A DNA stretch of 8,807 bases from Fibrobacteraceae bacterium (GTDB lineage: Bacteria; Fibrobacterota; Fibrobacteria; Fibrobacterales; Fibrobacteraceae): NCBI GenBank assembly GCA_021443045.1, contig JABUUT010000045.1, positions 1-8,807 on the forward strand. The letters are read 5' to 3'. This document shows, piece by piece, positions 5,823 through 8,807 of this stretch; positions within the stretch are counted from its first letter, which is position 1, and every line of letters begins with the position of its first letter. A program made the translations under genes and the position numbers. Below the pieces are notes generated by a model. It searched no databases, was not told the DNA's origin, and saw only the letters and a program-made list of their open reading frames with translations.

Positions 5823-6797
5823 ATGGCAACTGGATACGAAAAAATCACATCGATTAAGAATAAATTAAAAAAGACACGAATGACGGTGGAACAGCTTGCG
5901 GTTGCCCTCGACTGCCAGGAACGAACCATCTACCGCCACTTGGATGCCATTCAAAAAGAAAATTGTGGCCTACACAAGATTAAGGAACAGGGCCAAACTT
6001 TTTACACCATTCAAATAGAGGAAGAAAAAGATTTCCATCAAGATGTGGTTAAGCAACTTGAAAGATTGAAAAAATCCATTGTTGGCAAATCGGCCATGGA
6101 TGTAAAAAACAGCAAACTGATAGACAAGATTATAGAAATGCTGAAGGGTACCGATCCCGAACAATTTAAGGCGGAACTCCTTTCTTTTGACCCAAACTTT
6201 ATAATGGATCCGGGGCCTTTTAGCGATACGTTTGAACAAGATGCCACCATCACAAAAATTTTAGAATCCATTCGAGATGGCTTTAAAATAAAGGTGTCTT
6301 ACAGGCGTTCGGGGGCAGGTACTGTAGAAAGCATGGTCATTTGCCCAGTAAAACTTATTTATCGCATAGACACTCTGTATTTGGTTTATTTGGACAATGA
6401 AAACGAAGACACCTTTAAGAACATGGTGGTGAAGAATATTGAAACTTTGTCTAGAACGGAACAGACCTTTGCGTTAAAGCCTTTTTCTGCCGATGTCCAC
6501 TACCGCCATGCCTTTGGAAAGTGGACCAATGCCAACGAAAAAGTTTTAGATATTTCACTTCAGGTAAATGATACCTGGCTTCAAACTCAGTTCCGCAAGT
6601 CTCATTTTTCACCCAAACAGGAAATTCGTGAGTCAAAGAACCGTTTTGTGGTTAATTTAAAATTGCGCAACACCCCCGATTTTCAGGGCTGGCTTTTTGG
6701 CATTTTGCCCCATATCGAAATTTTAAAGCCGGAATCTTTGAAGCAGGACATGATTAAAATTGCAAAAGATGCCTTAAAGAAATTGGAAGGCAAGTAA
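5823..6797 (+). CDS. WYL-domain transcriptional regulator
   Basis: The 324-residue product has the standard layout of a WYL regulator. An N-terminal helix-turn-helix spans about 6-45 (MTVEQLAVALDCQERTIYRHL at 20-40, DeoR/HTH_11-like). A linker follows, then a WYL ligand-sensing domain at about 138-212 with core DTLYLVYL at 183-190, and a WCX-type C-terminal extension at about 241-320. The WYL tripeptide itself reads LYL. Family members bind DNA as dimers and sense nucleic acid or nucleotide ligands; several control stress, phage-defence or carbon genes. Ligand and targets here are unknown. AAGGAG six bases before the ATG fixes the start, 12 bases after the BON gene. Placement inside the gltX-queA unit suggests autoregulation, perhaps through the palindrome before gltX. 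Confidence 0.85.
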   Translation: MATGYEKITSIKNKLKKTRMTVEQLAVALDCQERTIYRHLDAIQKENCGLHKIKEQGQTFYTIQIEEEKDFHQDVVKQLERLKKSIVGKSAMDVKNSKLIDKIIEMLKGTDPEQFKAELLSFDPNFIMDPGPFSDTFEQDATITKILESIRDGFKIKVSYRRSGAGTVESMVICPVKLIYRIDTLYLVYLDNENEDTFKNMVVKNIETLSRTEQTFALKPFSADVHYRHAFGKWTNANEKVLDISLQVNDTWLQTQFRKSHFSPKQEIRESKNRFVVNLKLRNTPDFQGWLFGILPHIEILKPESLKQDMIKIAKDALKKLEGK

Positions 6798-6805
6798 GGC
6801 GGAAA

Positions 6806-7852
6806 ATGACCCACAGTCTATCGGACTACAATTTTGAATTTCCCATGGAGCTCATTGCCAGCCGCACTGCGGGCAAGGGCAAAACCAGAATACTCCATTG
6901 CCCCAAAAATGGAGGGCCGCGGCGTATTTTGCCAGCTCCTTCCATTGTAGATTTGTTTAGGGAAGGAGATGGATTGGTGGTAAATAACACTAAGGTTATC
7001 CCGGCGCGCTTGTTTGGCGAAACGGCTCATGGAGGTGTTGTAGAAACATTGCTGGTGCAGGCCCTGATTCCCTCTGAAAAGGGGGAGGCTCGCTTTGAAG
7101 CCAAAGTTCGGCCAGGAAAGGCTTTTCAAGTTGGCCGGGAACTGGTTGTGGCAGGTGTAAAAGTGGTGGTGGAAGAAATTCGTGAAGACGATGGCAGCCG
7201 TGTGCTCCGCTTTGAAAAAACTCCTGTAGAAATGGAAACTGTGATGAACGAGCAGGGGCATGTGCCTCTGCCTCCGTACATAAACCGCCCTGACGATGAA
7301 GAGGATAAAAAAGCCTACCAGACCATTTTTGCAAAGTATGCAGGTGCCGTGGCTGCTCCAACGGCCAGCCTCCACTTTAGCGAGCAAATGCTTAAAGACC
7401 TCAAAGACAAAGGCGTAAAGGTGGCCGAGGTAACTTTGCATGTTGGCCCTGGCACATTCCAGAATATTTCTGTAGATGACTTTACCCAGCACAAAATGCA
7501 TGGGGAACATTACGAACTGACCAAAGAAAACGCCGACATAATAAACGAGGTTAAGCGCCAGGGAGGCCGAGTTGTTACTGTGGGTACCACAAGCACCCGG
7601 GTTGTTGAAACCATTGCCGATGCAAACGGATTTTTAAAGCCACAAACTGGTGTGACCCACGCCTTTTTTTACCCAGGCTACAAGTACAAGGTTGTTGATG
7701 GTCTTTTAACCAATTTTCATTGGCCAAAAAGTTCCCTCATTCTTTTGGTGTCTGCTTTTTATGGCCGTGAAAACACGCTGGAAGCCTATAAAATGGCCGT
7801 AGAGAATAAAATGAAATTATTCAGCTATGGCGATGGAATGTTGATACTGTAG
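6806..7852 (+). CDS. queA: S-adenosylmethionine:tRNA ribosyltransferase-isomerase (QueA)
   Basis: The 348-residue cytosolic enzyme transfers and isomerises the ribosyl part of S-adenosylmethionine onto preQ1 at the wobble base (position 34) of tRNAs for Asp, Asn, His and Tyr. The product is epoxyqueuosine, the penultimate step of queuosine synthesis. Family blocks seen: VVNNTKVIPARLFG at 58-71, PLPPYINR at 154-161, GAVAAPTASLHF at 180-191, VTLHVGPGTF at 209-218, HKMHGEHY at 229-236, VGTTSTR at 259-265, TNFHWPKSS at 302-310 and FSYGDGM at 339-345. Length is normal (about 340-360). Small departures are Ser for Gly in APTAGLHF and Trp for Leu in TNFHLP. It starts 8 bases after the WYL gene with purine-rich AAGGCGGAAA upstream, and is the last gene of the operon. 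No clear terminator follows. Confidence 0.97.
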   Translation: MTHSLSDYNFEFPMELIASRTAGKGKTRILHCPKNGGPRRILPAPSIVDLFREGDGLVVNNTKVIPARLFGETAHGGVVETLLVQALIPSEKGEARFEAKVRPGKAFQVGRELVVAGVKVVVEEIREDDGSRVLRFEKTPVEMETVMNEQGHVPLPPYINRPDDEEDKKAYQTIFAKYAGAVAAPTASLHFSEQMLKDLKDKGVKVAEVTLHVGPGTFQNISVDDFTQHKMHGEHYELTKENADIINEVKRQGGRVVTVGTTSTRVVETIADANGFLKPQTGVTHAFFYPGYKYKVVDGLLTNFHWPKSSLILLVSAFYGRENTLEAYKMAVENKMKLFSYGDGMLIL

Positions 7853-7863
7853 TTTTTGCCGAC

Positions 7864-8355
7864 TTACTTTGTATCTGTGGAGTCGTTTCCCAGAGTGGGA
7901 ATGCGGCTTTCTTCTTGGCAAAGGTTCTCTTCGCGAATTTTAAAGGTAAAGTCTACCAGATTGTTTTCAAACATTTTTTGGTAGGGCTTTTTGGCTTGAA
8001 CGCTCTTGAGGGCGCAGGAGCAGTAACTAATGCGCTGCACCAGTTTCTTTTCATCGCTGGGAGTGCCCTTGGCAAAAACGCATTCGTGCATAATGGCGTA
8101 TTCCAGGGCTCGGTCGTAGCGGTATTTGCACTTGTTCTTGGCGTCGGGAAGGGGAGCCACTGTTTCGATAATGCCTTCTGTGGGAACATTATTCATTATG
8201 GAACAGGTGATAAAGCCGGCTAAAAAAAACAGAAAAAATAAAGTGCCCTTTATGGCAAAACGCTTTGCTCTGGGCAACTTGCTGTAGCGGCGTCCCACAG
8301 CCTCGAAGGCTTGGGTCGCGTGAAGTTTAACGTCATCTAAATCATTATTACTCAT
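7864..8355 (-). CDS. Membrane-anchored cysteine-rich protein, function unknown
   Basis: The 163-residue product has a basic cytoplasmic N-terminus (RRYSKLPRAKR), one hydrophobic helix at about 37-53 (GTLFFLFFLAGFITCSIM) and a polar C-terminal domain predicted to face the periplasm. That domain holds five cysteines: one in NKCKYRYDR, one in MHECVF, two in SYCSCALKSVQ and one in ENLCQEE, enough for two disulfides. The YCxCALxxVQ segment resembles helical cysteine motifs I associate with small uncharacterised envelope proteins of Gram-negative bacteria; I cannot name a family. The reading frame stays open back to 8436, but those 27 extra residues run into the repeat region, so ATG 8355 was chosen. 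It has no ribosome binding site, and a -10-like CTATATTGC lies 8 bases upstream. It converges on queA. Confidence 0.65.
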   Translation of the reverse strand: MSNNDLDDVKLHATQAFEAVGRRYSKLPRAKRFAIKGTLFFLFFLAGFITCSIMNNVPTEGIIETVAPLPDAKNKCKYRYDRALEYAIMHECVFAKGTPSDEKKLVQRISYCSCALKSVQAKKPYQKMFENNLVDFTFKIREENLCQEESRIPTLGNDSTDTK

Positions 8356-8363
8356 ATTACTTT

Positions 8364-8372
8364 GCAATATAG
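8364..8372 (-). promoter_or_regulatory. Putative -10 element of the cysteine-rich membrane protein gene
   Basis: Minus-strand CTATATTGC lies 8 bases before the ATG at 8355, implying a leader of only a few bases. It shares the CTATnTT core with the other gene starts in the window. Confidence 0.35.
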
Positions 8373-8434
8373 TAAAGGAGGCGCTAAAAAAGTAAAAGCG
8401 ACCTTCAAAAAAGTTTGCTAAAAATAGGTCTGTC

Positions 8435-8461
8435 ATCCAGAAGGGCCACGCCCTGAAGGAT
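8435..8461. repeat. REP-like nested palindrome
   Basis: ATCC, AGA, AGGGC, CAC, GCCCT, GAA, GGAT is a symmetrical nested inverted repeat: a 5-base-pair core over a 3-base loop and a 4-base-pair outer stem. The TGTCATCC ... GGATCCA frame looks like a dispersed intergenic repeat of a kind I associate with Fibrobacter genomes. Only one copy is in this window, so the repeat status is inferred. Confidence 0.5.
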
Positions 8462-8478
8462 CCATGTCTGTGGACCCT

Positions 8479-8497
8479 AGCTGTCCTTCGGACAGTT
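8479..8497. repeat. Strong hairpin AGCTGTCC-TTC-GGACAGTT
   Basis: Six perfect pairs (CTGTCC with GGACAG) close a TTC loop, extended by a G:T and an A:T pair. No T run follows on either strand, so it is more likely part of the repeat element than a terminator. Confidence 0.5.
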
Positions 8498-8517
8498 CCG
8501 CTTGCAGCTCGGTCGAA

Positions 8518-8645
8518 TTAGTTGTTAGTAGTCAGTTGTCAGTAGCGAGGTTCGGCGTAAACGCCTAGAGGCATGAGGTTTGAGCTCAAAGTGAGCCTCT
8601 CGGCTCGCCTAGAAATACTAACTACTAAATACTACTTACTAAACA
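8518..8645. repeat. Nested inverted-repeat element with TAGT-rich arms
   Basis: The left arm (8518-8544, built of TTAGTTGTTAGTAG-like words) is imperfectly complementary to the right arm (8615-8645, ACTAACTACTAA-like words). Between them GCGAG (8545-8549) pairs with CTCGC (8604-8608), and GAGGC (8568-8572) with GCCTC (8595-8599). GGCGT-AA-ACGCC (8554-8565) and the 12-base palindrome TTTGAGCTCAAA (8579-8590) stand inside as local hairpins. GAGCC-TCTC-GGCTC (8593-8606) is a competing hairpin. The whole could fold as a branched structure in DNA or RNA. No protein-coding frame is supported. Confidence 0.55.
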
Positions 8646-8706
8646 CTATGACACTCAAAGAGAGCGTAGCGAACGGCCTCATTCCTCAAAGCGACATCGT
8701 CGCGAC
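8585..8706 (+). repeat. Three CTCAAAG-led degenerate units
   Basis: CTCAAAG occurs at 8585-8591, 8654-8660 and 8685-8691. Each copy is followed by a short self-complementary stretch: GAGCC-TCTC-GGCTC after the first, a weak CGT-AGCGA-ACG after the second, and GCGAC-ATC-GTCGC, which starts at the last base of the third. The words are conserved while the hairpin sequences differ. The first unit overlaps the nested element to the left. Confidence 0.45.
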
Positions 8707-8807
8707 TTCTCCGCTGATAACTAACCACCATTCACAACATTTAACTCTTGTGTCGCACCACGGCACTGCCCCGCTCAACAAGAAACTACCCAGTTTGTTA
8801 TTTCGCA
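8646..8807. other. Gene-free right end of the window
   Basis: No start codon with a ribosome binding site and no protein-like frame was found on either strand. One minus-strand frame is open from the window edge to about 8690, but its translation (rich in Cys, Trp and Gly with no pattern) does not look like a real protein. AAACT-ACCC-AGTTT (8783-8796) is a minor 5-base-pair hairpin of unknown meaning. Together with 8356-8645 this makes about 450 bases of intergenic repeat DNA. Confidence 0.5.

Noticed and set aside
6818..7510. 230-residue minus-strand open frame opposite queA
   Set aside because: It lies entirely antisense to a clear queA. Its composition (rich in His, Phe and Arg) is typical of an antisense shadow.
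7853..7863. Terminator between queA and the convergent membrane-protein gene
   Set aside because: Only 11 bases separate the stops. The best pairing (GATAC 7843-7847 with GTATC 7871-7875) has a 23-base loop and is too weak to claim.
8356..8436. 27-residue N-terminal extension of the cysteine-rich membrane protein
   Set aside because: It reaches into the repeat region and is not protein-like; the promoter-like box at 8364-8372 would lie inside it.
8783..8796. AAACT-ACCC-AGTTT as an intrinsic terminator
   Set aside because: Only five pairs, AT-rich, no following T run and no adjoining gene visible.
8431..8807. CRISPR array or tRNA gene in the right-end repeat region
   Set aside because: Repeats are irregular in spacing and length with no constant direct repeat and unique spacers. 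No tRNA T-loop or acceptor pairing with an anticodon arm could be built.

Overview
The window looks like chromosomal DNA of a Fibrobacter-type bacterium (Fibrobacterota). This is inferred from three things: moderate GC with AT-rich leaders, a recurring CTATnTTTG-like box before gene starts (close to the TAnnTTTG -7 element known from Bacteroidota, a related phylum), and an intergenic patchwork of short inverted and TAGT-rich repeats at the right end of a kind I associate with Fibrobacter genomes. The genus is not proven. No phage, transposase, CRISPR array, rRNA or tRNA gene was seen.

Layout, left to right. Bases 1-36 hold the first 12 codons of cysS (cysteinyl-tRNA synthetase) on the minus strand, with its ribosome binding site. 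Facing away from it is a 25-codon membrane miniprotein (269-346) with a good ribosome binding site, then a divergent relative of S-adenosylhomocysteine hydrolase (448-1548). That protein keeps the NAD-binding fold, but by alignment from memory it lacks the catalytic residues of the true enzyme. Converging on it is an AGCS-family sodium:alanine/glycine symporter gene (1554-2984, minus).

Divergent from the symporter is a compact block on the plus strand: gltX (3098-4558), an unnamed gene for a zinc-ribbon plus BON-repeat protein (4569-5810), a WYL-domain transcriptional regulator (5823-6797) and queA (6806-7852). The gaps between genes are 8-12 bases, so this reads as one operon. It joins tRNA charging (GltX) and tRNA wobble-base modification (QueA, queuosine) to two genes of unknown role, one of which may regulate the unit. 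A perfect 8+8 inverted repeat sits in the gltX leader and is the best candidate operator.

A minus-strand gene (7864-8355) converges on queA. It encodes a single-pass membrane protein with a cysteine-rich outer domain of unknown function. From 8356 to the end there is no supportable gene, but there are many hairpins: a REP-like pair (8435-8497), a nested inverted repeat with TAGT-rich arms (8518-8645) and three CTCAAAG-led units (8585-8706).

Nothing here is demonstrably a new multi-gene system. The best leads are the active-site-null SAH hydrolase relative, the membrane miniprotein beside it, the cytoplasmic zinc-ribbon/BON protein paired with a WYL regulator in a tRNA-function operon, and the structured repeat region.
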